Positions 25,244 to 34,130 of a DNA stretch of 64,000 nucleotides are shown here, piece by piece. The position numbers and the translations under genes were made by a program. How positions within the stretch are numbered: the stretch's first letter is position 1; the number at the start of each line of letters is the position of its first letter. The notes under the pieces were generated by a model. That model was not told the DNA's origin and made no database searches. It saw nothing but the letters and a program-made list of their open reading frames with translations. The DNA is from Candidatus Saccharimonadota bacterium (GTDB taxonomy: Bacteria > Patescibacteriota > Saccharimonadia > Saccharimonadales > Saccharimonadaceae), in assembly GCA_028288995.1 (NCBI GenBank), contig JAQGHF010000002.1, forward strand, positions 105,537 through 169,536, read 5' to 3'.

Positions 25244-25423
25244 CAAGAAGTAGTGTAGCCGTGGTTTTTGTATGTCTAAAAAAAGGATGTGGCAGTCCCT
25301 GGATGGGCGACAATAATGACCAGAGGTTAAGGGAATCTTCAATAGCCAAAGAACCCTTCTCATGAACCGATCTAAAACGGGAATGAGTGTAACAACAATT
25401 TAATGCGAGGACTATAAAAGCCT
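25244..25423 (+). promoter_or_regulatory. Long structured leader of rpoBC
   Basis: About 180 bases of leader contain stacked hairpins near the 3' end: AAGGG (25329-25333) with CCCTT (25354-25358), followed directly by CTCAT (25359-25363) with ATGAG (25383-25387), reinforced by CCG/CGG inside. No known leader family is recognised. The ribosome site is GCGAGGAC before ATG 25424. Confidence 0.45.
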
Positions 25424-28400
25424 ATGGCTAATACGAATAAATCCGTTCGTGCGGACGCGAAGCGTGTTTTCTTTACCAAAGATGACACTGCGCTAGCATT
25501 ACCTAACCTAATTGATCATCAACGATCTTCATGGCAAGAATTTGTCGAGACCGGACTTGGTGAGATTTTTGCTGAGCTAAACCCAATCGATGACTATACT
25601 GGTCAAAAATTGGCACTTCGTTTCGGAAAGTACGCTTTCGAAGAACCAAAGCACAGCGAACTTCACGCTAAAGAAAACAATCTTACGTTTGATGCACCAC
25701 TCAAAGCAGTTGTTGAACTGACGAATAAAGTCACTGGTGAAGTAAAAGAACAGGAAATCTACTTGGGTGACTACCCATGGATGACTGAACGTGGAACATT
25801 TATCATCAACGGTACTGAACGTGTCGTTGTTTCTCAGTTGATTCGTTCAGCAGGTGTCTTCTTTACTGCAGACCGTCTTGCAACACGTAACAACTATGGT
25901 GCGAAATTGATTCCAGGTCGTGGTGCATGGCTTGAATTCGAGACCGCTTCAAATGGTGCGATCTACGTCAAGATCGACCGACGTCGTAAACTGCCTGTCA
26001 CGACACTTTTCCGCGCACTTGGCTACAACAAGACAACTGATATCAAAGCTCTCTTTGCAGATGTTGATACTGGTGAAGTAAAATACATTGACGCAACCCT
26101 CGATAAGGATCCAGCACGTGGAACGAACGAAGCGTTGATCGAAGTGTATCGCCGCCTTCGTCCAGGTGACCTCGCTACCGTTGATAACGCCCGTTCAATG
26201 ATTGAACGTATGTTCTTCGACTTTAAGCGTTTCGATTACAGCCGTGTTGGTCGTTACAAGTTGAACCAACGCCTTAACATCACTGTTCCAAACACTACTG
26301 AGAACCGTGTATTTATGGTAAAGGACCTCGAAGCTATCGTTAAGGAGATTATTCGTCTTAACAATACCCAGGAACTTCCTGACGACATCGACGCGCTCTC
26401 TAATCGCCGCGTTAAATTAGTAGGTGAGCTCGTTGCTCGTCAGTTCCGCGTTGGTATGCTTCGTATGCAACGAAACGCCATGGACCGTATGTCTATGTCT
26501 GACATCGAGAACGTTTCTCCTAACCAATTGATTAACGCTCGTCCAGTTGTTGCTGCCGTTCGTGAATTCTTCGCGAGCTCACAGCTTTCACAACTTATGG
26601 ATGAGACAAACCCACTTGCTGAGCTTGCTCACAAGCGACGTCTTTCATCAATGGGTCCTGGTGGTCTATCGCGTGAACGTGCCGGATTTGATGTCCGTGA
26701 CGCCCACCCAACTCACTACGGACGTCTTTGTGCCGTTGAGACACCAGAAGGTGCCAACATTGGACTCGTACTGAACCTTGCAGCCTACGCTCGTATTAAT
26801 GAGTATGGTTTCATTGAAACTCCTTACCTAAAGGTTGAAAAGGGTAAAGTAACTGACAAGGTTGTGTACCTCGACGCTTCAGAAGAAGCAGTTGAAGTGA
26901 TTGCTGATGCTGGTGCTGAACTGAACGAAAAGGGTGAGTTTGCAAAAGAACGTGTATCTGCACGTAACGGTTTGCTTCCTGAGCAGGTTGACGCTTCAGA
27001 AATTACCTACATGGATGCTGCTCACAAACAGATTCTTGGATCGACTGCCGCACTTGTGCCTTTCGTTGAAAAGAACCGTGTTGACCGTTCATTGATGGCC
27101 TCAAGCATGCAGAAGCAAGCTGTGCCACTCTTGCAACCTGAATCTCCAGTTGTTGGAACAGGTATCGAGCACGAAATCGCAATGAACACGAGCCAATTGG
27201 TTGTTGCCGATGCTGCTGGTGAAGTTGTTCGTGCTGATGGTGACGAGGTGCATATTAAATATGCTGCTGGAACAAAGGTTTACAAGCCAATTCACTTTAC
27301 AAAGTCTAACGACGACCGTTCAATCAACCAAAAGGTTCGCGTTGAGCGTGGTCAAAAAGTGAAAGCAGGCGACATCATTATTGAAGGCGCATCTGTTGAT
27401 CAGGGTGAAATCGCCCTTGGTCGTGACCTTCTTGTTGCCTACATGCCATGGTCTGGTTACAACATGGACGACGCGATTGTGCTTTCACAGCGCCTCGTAC
27501 AAGATGACACACTCACAAGTATTAACATTAAGGATTACACAGTTGAAGTCCGTGAGACAAAGCTCGGTCCTGAAATTGTCACACGTGACATTCCAAACGT
27601 TTCTGAAGAATCACTCCGTCACCTTGACGAGAACGGTATCGTTCAACTTGGTTCAGAAGTGAAGTCTGGTGATGTTCTTGTTGGTAAGATTACTCCAAAG
27701 GGTGAGCAAGAGCTCAGTTCTGAAGAGCGACTCCTTCGTGCGATCTTTGGTGAAAAAGCCAAAGACGTTCGTGATACCTCACAGCGTATGAACAACGCCG
27801 GCGGTGGTAAAGTTGTCGGTGTGAAGATCTTCTCTCGCGAGAACGGTCATGAACTAAAGGCTGGTGTCCTTATGCAGATTCAAATCTTCGTTGCTCAATT
27901 CCGAAAGATCTCAGTTGGGGACAAGCTAGCTGGACGTCACGGTAACAAGGGCGTCGTTGCCAGGATCCTTCCTATGGAAGATATGCCATTCATGGAAGAC
28001 GGAACACCTGTTGATGTGGTCTTGAACCCACTAGGTGTGCCATCACGTATGAACATTGGACAGTTGTTTGAAGCGCACCTTGGTATGGCTGCACGTGCCC
28101 TTGGGTACAAAGTTGCAACCCCTCCATTTAACGGTGTTGCTGACGAGACTATCTCTGATGAACTTGAACGAGCTGGATTTGCTCGTGACGGTAAGAGTCA
28201 ACTATTTGATGGCCGAAATGGTGAACCATTCGAAGAGCGAACCACAGTTGGTGTCATGCACATGTTGAAGCTTCACCACATGGTAAGCGACAAGATTCAC
28301 GCTCGTTCGACCGGTCCTTACACTATGGTCACGCAGCAACCACTTGGTGGTAAAGCGCAAAATGGTGGTCAGCGATTCGGAGAGATGGAAGTCTGGGCGC

Positions 28401-28798
28401 TTGAAGCCTACGGTGCTGCCGCAACGCTTCAAGAAATGTTGACGATTAAGTCTGACGACGTTTACGGACGTGCAAAAGCTTACGAGTCAATCATTAAGGA
28501 CGAACCAATTGTTGGTCCAAAGCTTCCAGAAAGCTTTAATGTCCTTGTAAAAGAACTCCAGGGTCTTGGTCTTCGTGTTGACCTGCTCGACGAATCAGAA
28601 GATGCTATCGTCGACGCGGAACAAGTCATCGGAAGTGTCATTAACGGACAGCCAGTATCTGCTGCAAGCGTTGCTGGTGTAGACGATGATGAGATTGTTG
28701 AAACTGTCCTTGATGAAGCTGACGATATCGGTGATATCGAAGACGGAATGAGTATTCAGGATATTGATGAAGTAGAAGAAATTAAGGAGGAGGTGTAA
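25424..28798 (+). CDS. rpoB: DNA-directed RNA polymerase subunit beta
   Basis: The 1124-residue beta subunit carries the expected conserved blocks: the rifampicin-region segment SSQLSQLMDETNPLAEL with HKRRLSSMGPGGLSRERAG, the EGANIGLVLNLA block, and the C-terminal GGKAQNGGQRFGEMEVWALEA that contacts beta-prime. It forms half of the catalytic cleft of RNA polymerase. After the family end there is an acidic tail of about 40 residues (DDDEIVETVLDEADD and onward). The usual upstream rplKAJL genes are absent. The stop is followed by rpoC two bases later. Confidence 0.98.
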   Translation: MANTNKSVRADAKRVFFTKDDTALALPNLIDHQRSSWQEFVETGLGEIFAELNPIDDYTGQKLALRFGKYAFEEPKHSELHAKENNLTFDAPLKAVVELTNKVTGEVKEQEIYLGDYPWMTERGTFIINGTERVVVSQLIRSAGVFFTADRLATRNNYGAKLIPGRGAWLEFETASNGAIYVKIDRRRKLPVTTLFRALGYNKTTDIKALFADVDTGEVKYIDATLDKDPARGTNEALIEVYRRLRPGDLATVDNARSMIERMFFDFKRFDYSRVGRYKLNQRLNITVPNTTENRVFMVKDLEAIVKEIIRLNNTQELPDDIDALSNRRVKLVGELVARQFRVGMLRMQRNAMDRMSMSDIENVSPNQLINARPVVAAVREFFASSQLSQLMDETNPLAELAHKRRLSSMGPGGLSRERAGFDVRDAHPTHYGRLCAVETPEGANIGLVLNLAAYARINEYGFIETPYLKVEKGKVTDKVVYLDASEEAVEVIADAGAELNEKGEFAKERVSARNGLLPEQVDASEITYMDAAHKQILGSTAALVPFVEKNRVDRSLMASSMQKQAVPLLQPESPVVGTGIEHEIAMNTSQLVVADAAGEVVRADGDEVHIKYAAGTKVYKPIHFTKSNDDRSINQKVRVERGQKVKAGDIIIEGASVDQGEIALGRDLLVAYMPWSGYNMDDAIVLSQRLVQDDTLTSINIKDYTVEVRETKLGPEIVTRDIPNVSEESLRHLDENGIVQLGSEVKSGDVLVGKITPKGEQELSSEERLLRAIFGEKAKDVRDTSQRMNNAGGGKVVGVKIFSRENGHELKAGVLMQIQIFVAQFRKISVGDKLAGRHGNKGVVARILPMEDMPFMEDGTPVDVVLNPLGVPSRMNIGQLFEAHLGMAARALGYKVATPPFNGVADETISDELERAGFARDGKSQLFDGRNGEPFEERTTVGVMHMLKLHHMVSDKIHARSTGPYTMVTQQPLGGKAQNGGQRFGEMEVWALEAYGAAATLQEMLTIKSDDVYGRAKAYESIIKDEPIVGPKLPESFNVLVKELQGLGLRVDLLDESEDAIVDAEQVIGSVINGQPVSAASVAGVDDDEIVETVLDEADDIGDIEDGMSIQDIDEVEEIKEEV

Positions 28799-28799
28799 T

Positions 28800-31700
28800 A
28801 TGTCGCGCGTAGTAGTGAATAACGGCATCGCTGACTTTGACGCTATCCGACTTTCAGTCGCTAGTCCAGAAGACATCATGAAGTGGAGTTATGGTGAGGT
28901 TACAAAACCTGAAACTATTAACTACCGTACTCAGAAACCTGAGCGTGATGGTCTGTTCTGTGAACGAATTTTCGGTCCAGTCAAAGACATTAACCCACAC
29001 GATAACAAACTAAAGGGTGTTCGTTCTCGTGAAGCTGCAGTCGACAAGAATGGTGACCTCGTTACCAAATCTATCGTCCGTCGTGAGCGAATGGGACACA
29101 TCCAACTTGCAAGTCCAGTTGCGCACATCTGGTTTATGCGCGGCACTCCATCAGCAATGTCATTGCTCCTTGGTATCACTGTTCGTAACCTTGAGCGTAT
29201 CGCGTACTTTGCAACCTACGTCATTCTTAAGACTGACGACGAAACTCGCGATAAGTTCCTTGCAGACCTTGAAGCCGAGACTGATGCTGGTCGTGTCGCA
29301 ATCAAGATGCGTTACGAAAAAGATGCAGAGGTTGAAAATGCTGACGTAAAGGTACTTGCCGAAGGTCAAACTCGTGAAATCGAAGATTTGAACGAAGCAT
29401 ATGCTGTGAAGAAAGCGCAACTCGAGAGCCTCGTAAAGAATGCCCTCATTTCTGAAGTTGACTACCGTAACCTTCCAGAAGAATATCAAGACCTCGCTGA
29501 AGTTGGCATGGGTGGTATTGCATTGAAGGCACTACTTGATGGCATTAACCTTACAGAGCTCATCGCACAGCTGACTGAAGAAGTTGCTGGTGCGAAGGGT
29601 CAACGTGAGAAGAAACTATTGAAGCGTCTTAAGGTACTTGAAGGTATGCAATCTGCTGGTATCAAGCCATCGAGCTTGACACTAACGGTGCTTCCAGTGA
29701 TTCCACCGGACCTTCGTCCAATGGTGCAACTTACTGGTGGTCGTTTTGCGACTTCTGACCTTAACGACCTTTACCGTCGCGTGATTAACCGTAACAACCG
29801 TCTCAAGAAGCTCATGGAACTAAACGCTCCTGAAGTTATCCGCCGAAACGAAATGCGTATGTTGCAAGAAGCAGTCGATGCTTTGATCGACAACTCAGCC
29901 GCTCGTGGTGGTCGTGCAGTGAATGCAACTGGTGGTCGTCGCCGCCTCAAGAGCATCTCTGACATGCTAAAGGGTAAGCAAGGACGATTCCGTCAGAACC
30001 TTCTTGGTAAGCGTGTTGACTACTCTGGACGTTCAGTGATTGTTGTTGGTCCAAAGCTAAAGATTAACGAATGTGGTCTGCCAAAGCAGATGGCACTCGA
30101 ACTCTTTAAGCCTTTCGTCATTCACTGGCTTATTGCAGGTGAGTACGCTCATAATATCCGCTCAGCTACACGTCTTATTGACGCAGGTGAAGCAGTTGTA
30201 TGGGACGCCCTCGACGCTGTGATTGCTGGTAAGTACGTTCTTTTGAACCGTGCTCCATCACTTCACCGTCTTTCAATCCAGGCTTTCATGCCTAAGTTGG
30301 TTGAAGGTAAGGCGATTCAGCTTCACCCACTCGTCGCAAACGGATTCAACGCCGACTACGACGGTGACCAAATGGCTGTTCACCTTCCGCTTTCAAAGCA
30401 GGCGCAGCAAGAAGCTCGTGAACTCATGAGCGCGACTGCTAACCTCCTGAAGCCAGCTGATGGTGCGCCAGTCCTTTCAATCGCACAGGACATTGTACTT
30501 GGTAACTATTACCTGACGTACAACAAGCCATCTGCGCAAACTGAAGTTCGTAAAGCCTACAGCTCTGTATATGAAGCTGAAATGGCGTACGACAACCACC
30601 ACATCCAATTGCAAACACCAATCCGTGTATTTGCAAGGGGTGAAATGCGTGATACGACGCTAGGACGTGTTTTCTTCAACGAAATCCTTCCAGCTGACTT
30701 CCCGTACGACGATGGTATTCAAACAAAGAAGCAGCTCAAGAAAGTCTTGAACGATATCTTTGAGACCTACGGTGCAGAGCTTACTGCTCAAACCGCTGAC
30801 CGCATGAAGGGTCTCGCCTTCCGATTTGCAACGATCGCTGCCGTTTCAACAAGTAAAGACGACTATGTTGTCTTCCCTGAAACAGACGAGTTCATTGCAG
30901 AAGGTGACGCAAAGACAACACTCATTAGTGAACAGTTCAACCAAGGTTTGATTACCGAGGACGAGCGATACACATTGACTGTTGCGACATGGCGTGGCGT
31001 TGTTCGTACAATTACAGACTTCCTTACGGAACGTCTTAAGACTATGGATACCAGCGTCTCAGTCATGGTCAACTCCGGTGCACGTGGTGATATTTCGAAC
31101 ATCCAGCTTGCGAGCGCGATGATTGGTATCATGGTTGATGCAACAAACCGTGAAATCGAGCTTCCTATTCGTTCAAGCTACAAAAAAGGTCTGTCATCAC
31201 TTGAGCAATTCGTTGCCACACGTGGTTCACGTAAGGGTCTGATTGACACCGCACTGAAGACTGCCGACTCTGGATACCTAACTCGTCGTCTCGTTGACGT
31301 GTCACAAGACGTATTTACCGTTGAAGACACTCCTGGTGATGACGAAGGATTCACCATCTACCGCAGCGAGACTGAACTGACTATGATCGACTTTGGTAAC
31401 CGTCTTTACGGACGATTCGTCGCCGAAGACGTTGCCGGATACATCAAAGAAGGTGAGCTCGTGACTCGTGAAACTGCAAAGGCAATCGAAGCTGACAAGG
31501 ACATCACGGAAGTAAAGATCCGTTCAGTCCTTTCAACAAAGAACCTCCGTGGTGTACCACAGTCAAGCTACGGTATCGACATGTCAACAAACAAGATTGT
31601 TGCGAAAGCACAACCAGTTGGTGTCATCGCAGCGCAATCTGTCGGTGAGCCTGGTACGCAGCTCACACTCCGTACATTCCACCAAGGTGGTGTGCAGGAA

Positions 31701-32645
31701 AGTGACATCACCCAGGGTCTCCCTCGTGTGGAAGAGCTCTTCGAAGCTCGTTCACCAAAGGGACAAGCTCACGTTACTGAAGTAACCGGTCTTGTAGAAC
31801 AATGGGAAGATGGCAAGAAGTACATCGTGCAAGTCACACCTGAAGTTGGTCACATCGAGCAAATTGCGCTCGAAGGTCGTACCGCTTCAATCAAATCTGG
31901 TTCAAACGTAAAGGTTGGTGACGTTCTTGCTTCTGGCGAGAGTGAATCTAAACCACTTGTTGCACCATTTGACGGTGTGGTTGAAGTAACGGATGAGTTC
32001 CTTGTCCTTGCTGCAAACGCAAGTTCTCCAGTACGTTACGAAATCCCTGGTAACTACCAGTTGACCGTAAAGTCTGGTGATATTGTTGAAGCAGGAGATC
32101 GCCTTACTGGTGGTTCACTCAACCTTCACGACATCATGCGTTTGAAGGGCATCGAAGCCACACAGCGATACATCATCAACGAAGTGCTTCGTATCTATGC
32201 TGCACAGGGTCAAGACGTTGCTGACAAGCACCTCGAGATCATCGTTCGACAGATGTTTAGCCGTGTTCAGGTTGAAGATCCAGGTGATAGCGCGTTCGTG
32301 ACTGGTGATATCGTTTCTCGTGCTGCCGTTATGGAAGCAAACGAGAAGCTTACCGAAGAGGGTAAGACAGTGGTTGCATTTACACAACTACTGCTTGGTA
32401 TCACAAAGGTCTCAATCTGGTCTGACAGCTTCCTCTCTGCCGCATCGTTCCAAGATACAACCCGTGTCTTGATCAACGCCGCAGTCAGTGGACGTATCGA
32501 CCGATTGAACGGTTTGAAAGAAAACGTGATCATCGGACGCAAGATTCCTGTCGGAACCGGTGTTGATAGTGCAACTGCACTTGATACACTCGACGAAGAC
32601 GTTGTTGAAGCCGATATTCTCGAAGACGTCGAACTCGCTGCCTAG
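28800..32645 (+). CDS. rpoC: DNA-directed RNA polymerase subunit beta-prime, lacking both zinc-binding cysteine sets
   Basis: The 1281-residue protein has the catalytic NADYDGDQMAVH motif (about residues 516-527, binding the active-site magnesium ions) and the bridge/trigger helix region (SVGEPGTQLTLRTFHQGG). Where beta-prime normally has its N-terminal zinc ribbon, residues 61-91 read VKDINPHDNK and onward with no cysteine, before RRERMGHIQL. The second zinc site, normally CxxxxxxCxxC before the VGIIAAQSIGEPG block, reads SVLSTKNLRGVPQSSYG (about 906-922), again without cysteine. Both folds must be held without zinc or be altered. Start ATG 28800 has a strong AAGGAGGAGGTG site inside the end of rpoB. 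Confidence 0.98.
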   Translation: MSRVVVNNGIADFDAIRLSVASPEDIMKWSYGEVTKPETINYRTQKPERDGLFCERIFGPVKDINPHDNKLKGVRSREAAVDKNGDLVTKSIVRRERMGHIQLASPVAHIWFMRGTPSAMSLLLGITVRNLERIAYFATYVILKTDDETRDKFLADLEAETDAGRVAIKMRYEKDAEVENADVKVLAEGQTREIEDLNEAYAVKKAQLESLVKNALISEVDYRNLPEEYQDLAEVGMGGIALKALLDGINLTELIAQLTEEVAGAKGQREKKLLKRLKVLEGMQSAGIKPSSLTLTVLPVIPPDLRPMVQLTGGRFATSDLNDLYRRVINRNNRLKKLMELNAPEVIRRNEMRMLQEAVDALIDNSAARGGRAVNATGGRRRLKSISDMLKGKQGRFRQNLLGKRVDYSGRSVIVVGPKLKINECGLPKQMALELFKPFVIHWLIAGEYAHNIRSATRLIDAGEAVVWDALDAVIAGKYVLLNRAPSLHRLSIQAFMPKLVEGKAIQLHPLVANGFNADYDGDQMAVHLPLSKQAQQEARELMSATANLLKPADGAPVLSIAQDIVLGNYYLTYNKPSAQTEVRKAYSSVYEAEMAYDNHHIQLQTPIRVFARGEMRDTTLGRVFFNEILPADFPYDDGIQTKKQLKKVLNDIFETYGAELTAQTADRMKGLAFRFATIAAVSTSKDDYVVFPETDEFIAEGDAKTTLISEQFNQGLITEDERYTLTVATWRGVVRTITDFLTERLKTMDTSVSVMVNSGARGDISNIQLASAMIGIMVDATNREIELPIRSSYKKGLSSLEQFVATRGSRKGLIDTALKTADSGYLTRRLVDVSQDVFTVEDTPGDDEGFTIYRSETELTMIDFGNRLYGRFVAEDVAGYIKEGELVTRETAKAIEADKDITEVKIRSVLSTKNLRGVPQSSYGIDMSTNKIVAKAQPVGVIAAQSVGEPGTQLTLRTFHQGGVQESDITQGLPRVEELFEARSPKGQAHVTEVTGLVEQWEDGKKYIVQVTPEVGHIEQIALEGRTASIKSGSNVKVGDVLASGESESKPLVAPFDGVVEVTDEFLVLAANASSPVRYEIPGNYQLTVKSGDIVEAGDRLTGGSLNLHDIMRLKGIEATQRYIINEVLRIYAAQGQDVADKHLEIIVRQMFSRVQVEDPGDSAFVTGDIVSRAAVMEANEKLTEEGKTVVAFTQLLLGITKVSIWSDSFLSAASFQDTTRVLINAAVSGRIDRLNGLKENVIIGRKIPVGTGVDSATALDTLDEDVVEADILEDVELAA

Positions 32646-32662
32646 TCTATAGGCACAAAAAT

Positions 32663-32692
32663 AAAAGACACCTCGAAAGGGGTGTCTTTTTG
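32663..32692 (+). terminator. rpoBC terminator
   Basis: AAAAGACACC (32663-32672) and GGTGTCTTTT (32681-32690) form a 10-bp stem ending in a T tract. Confidence 0.9.
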
Positions 32693-32710
32693 GTTGTTCA
32701 TGAGCGCGTA

Positions 32711-32739
32711 TTGCTTTTTTATACTACTTATGCTATAAT
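32711..32739 (+). promoter_or_regulatory. Promoter of the small RNA candidate
   Basis: TTGCTT (32711-32716), a 17-base spacer and TATAAT (32734-32739) give a predicted start near 32746. Confidence 0.6.
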
Positions 32740-32745
32740 AAGATT

Positions 32746-32897
32746 CAAGCCCATCATCTATGACTTTGGAGGTCAATCATGGGAGCAGGCAGAAGCCATC
32801 GAACTCCGCGGCGACTAAGTCACCGCACCACCATAGCCCGTCTGAGAGAGCCCGCCGAGAAATCGGCTATAGCTCCTCGGCGGGCTCTTTCTATTTC
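32746..32897 (+). ncRNA. Small structured RNA candidate between rpoC and rpsL
   Basis: A promoter and a strong terminator enclose about 150 bases with no convincing protein. Predicted elements are CCCAT...ATGGG enclosing TGAC/GTCA; GGAG...CTCC enclosing GGC-AGAA-GCC; a hairpin GCGGCGAC-TAA-GTCACCGC; and the terminator at 32847-32888. ATAGCC (32833-32838) can also pair with GGCTAT (32865-32870) in the terminator loop, a possible pseudoknot or antiterminator. I cannot assign a family. It could be a trans-acting RNA or an attenuated leader that reads on to rpsL when termination fails. Confidence 0.55.
32847..32896 (+). terminator. Strong terminator of the small RNA
   Basis: AGAGCCCGCCGAG (32847-32859) pairs perfectly with CTCGGCGGGCTCT (32876-32888), a G+C-rich 13-bp stem followed by TTCTATTT. 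Confidence 0.85.
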
Positions 32898-33093
32898 CTT
32901 ATCTTATTGATTCTTGTAATCTGTCTCTGTATCTGTTATGATTAGTGGCGAGTTTCCGTTTATCTATTACAAGGCAGTGTACAAGTTTTGTAACGCGATA
33001 AACACTGTTTACTGAGGATGCTGACCTCTATAAACCACCCTATAGAATCTTTCTATAAAAATTAATTTGAATAATAACGAAAGTTTATTTTTA
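32898..33093 (+). promoter_or_regulatory. rpsL upstream region
   Basis: About 195 bases with no gene. A possible promoter is CTGACC with TAGAAT 16 bases later, near 33023-33050, and a short A+T-rich inverted repeat TATAGAA/TTTCTATA follows. The ribosome site before ATG 33094 is weak. Nothing else is recognised. Confidence 0.35.
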
Positions 33094-33507
33094 ATGCCAA
33101 CAATCAACCAATTAGTTCGCAAGCCACGAAAGACCGCTCATCAGAAGAGTAAATCTCCTGCACTCGGTCGTATTCACAATGCGCTTAAAACTCGTTACTA
33201 CGATCAAGACGCACCGCTAAAGCGTGGTGTCTGTATCAAAGTAACAACTAAAACGCCTAAAAAGCCTAACTCAGCACTTCGTAAAGTTGCTCGTGTTCGT
33301 CTCACCAACGGTCAAGAAGTTTGGGCTTACATCGGTGGTGAAGGTCACAACCTCCAAGAGCACGCTGTTGTGCTTGTTCGTGGTGGACGTGTGCCAGACC
33401 TTCCAGGTGTTCGTTACCACATCGTTCGTGGTGCTCTCGACCTTCAAGGTGTTGCAAACCGTAAGCAAGGCCGTAGCAAATACGGTACAAAGATGGAGAC
33501 TAAGTAA
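33094..33507 (+). CDS. rpsL: 30S ribosomal protein S12
   Basis: The 137-residue protein of the decoding centre contains [15 protein letters not shown] (about 54-68) and [16 protein letters not shown]. It has the insertion after the N-terminus seen in Firmicutes and Actinobacteria. Residue 101 is proline where most bacteria have lysine (RVKDLPG in Escherichia coli, position 87/88), a residue near the decoding site. ATG 33094 ([10 protein letters not shown]) is chosen; an upstream in-frame start would add nine unconserved residues. The stop codon overlaps the rpsG ATG. Confidence 0.97.
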   Translation: MPTINQLVRKPRKTAHQKSKSPALGRIHNALKTRYYDQDAPLKRGVCIKVTTKTPKKPNSALRKVARVRLTNGQEVWAYIGGEGHNLQEHAVVLVRGGRVPDLPGVRYHIVRGALDLQGVANRKQGRSKYGTKMETK

Positions 33508-33986
33508 TGCCTCGTAAAGTCACCGCTAGCCTACAACGCGTCCTCACACCAGACCGTCGTTACCAAAGTGTTTTGATACAACGTTTGATTAACAAATCTA
33601 TGCTTGATGGTAAGAAGCTTGTTGCTGAGAAGGCTGTTTATACAGCACTCGAAACAGCAGCGAAGAAGCTTGATATCGAAAACCCACTTGAAGTGTTCGA
33701 ACGAGCACTCAAGAACGTTTCACCAAACTTCGAAGTTAAATCTCGTCGTGTCGGTGGTGCGAACTATCAGATTCCATTCCCAGTTGCCGGACACCGTCAG
33801 CTTCACTACTCATTCACATGGCTAGTACAGGCTGCACGTGGTCGTAAGGGTATTCCTTACAGCCAACGTCTTGCACTTGAAATCGTTGATGCATACAACG
33901 AAACTGGTGCTGCCTTCAAGAAAAAAGAAGACACCCACAAGATGGCCGAAGCCAACCGTGCTTTTGCGCACTTCGCTCGTACTTAA
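33507..33986 (+). CDS. rpsG: 30S ribosomal protein S7
   Basis: The 159-residue primary 16S rRNA-binding protein organises the 30S head. It starts [21 protein letters not shown] and contains the conserved ALKNVSPNFEVKSRRVGGANYQIP stretch (read in parts) and HKMAEANRAFAHF. It overlaps rpsL by one base (TAATG). fusA, which normally follows S7 in the str operon, is displaced by two unknown genes and has its own promoter. Confidence 0.97.
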   Translation: MPRKVTASLQRVLTPDRRYQSVLIQRLINKSMLDGKKLVAEKAVYTALETAAKKLDIENPLEVFERALKNVSPNFEVKSRRVGGANYQIPFPVAGHRQLHYSFTWLVQAARGRKGIPYSQRLALEIVDAYNETGAAFKKKEDTHKMAEANRAFAHFART

Positions 33987-34006
33987 TTTTAGTCGCGACA
34001 ACAATC

Positions 34007-34031
34007 AAACCCGGATTCGTCCGGGTTTTTT
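34007..34031 (+). terminator. rpsL-rpsG terminator
   Basis: AAACCCGG (34007-34014), loop ATTCGT and CCGGGTTT (34021-34028) followed by T residues. Confidence 0.88.
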
Positions 34032-34052
34032 GTTTGTTTTCGTCGTTATGGG

Positions 34053-34082
34053 TTTACTTTGGGATTATGCTCATGGTATAAC
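34053..34082 (+). promoter_or_regulatory. Promoter of the unknown gene at 34131
   Basis: TTTACT and TATAAC (34077-34082) are separated by about 18 bases. The leader is about 42 bases and contains GAAGAGG. Confidence 0.4.
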
Positions 34083-34130
34083 AAAGACAAATGGGAACAA
34101 ACACAAACATGAAGAGGCTGGCTTACTAGT

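Noticed and set aside
32760..32945. Plus-strand open frame of 61 codons between rpoC and rpsL
   Set aside because: It runs straight through a strong intrinsic terminator and several hairpins, and begins only about 14 bases after the predicted start of the RNA candidate without a ribosome site.
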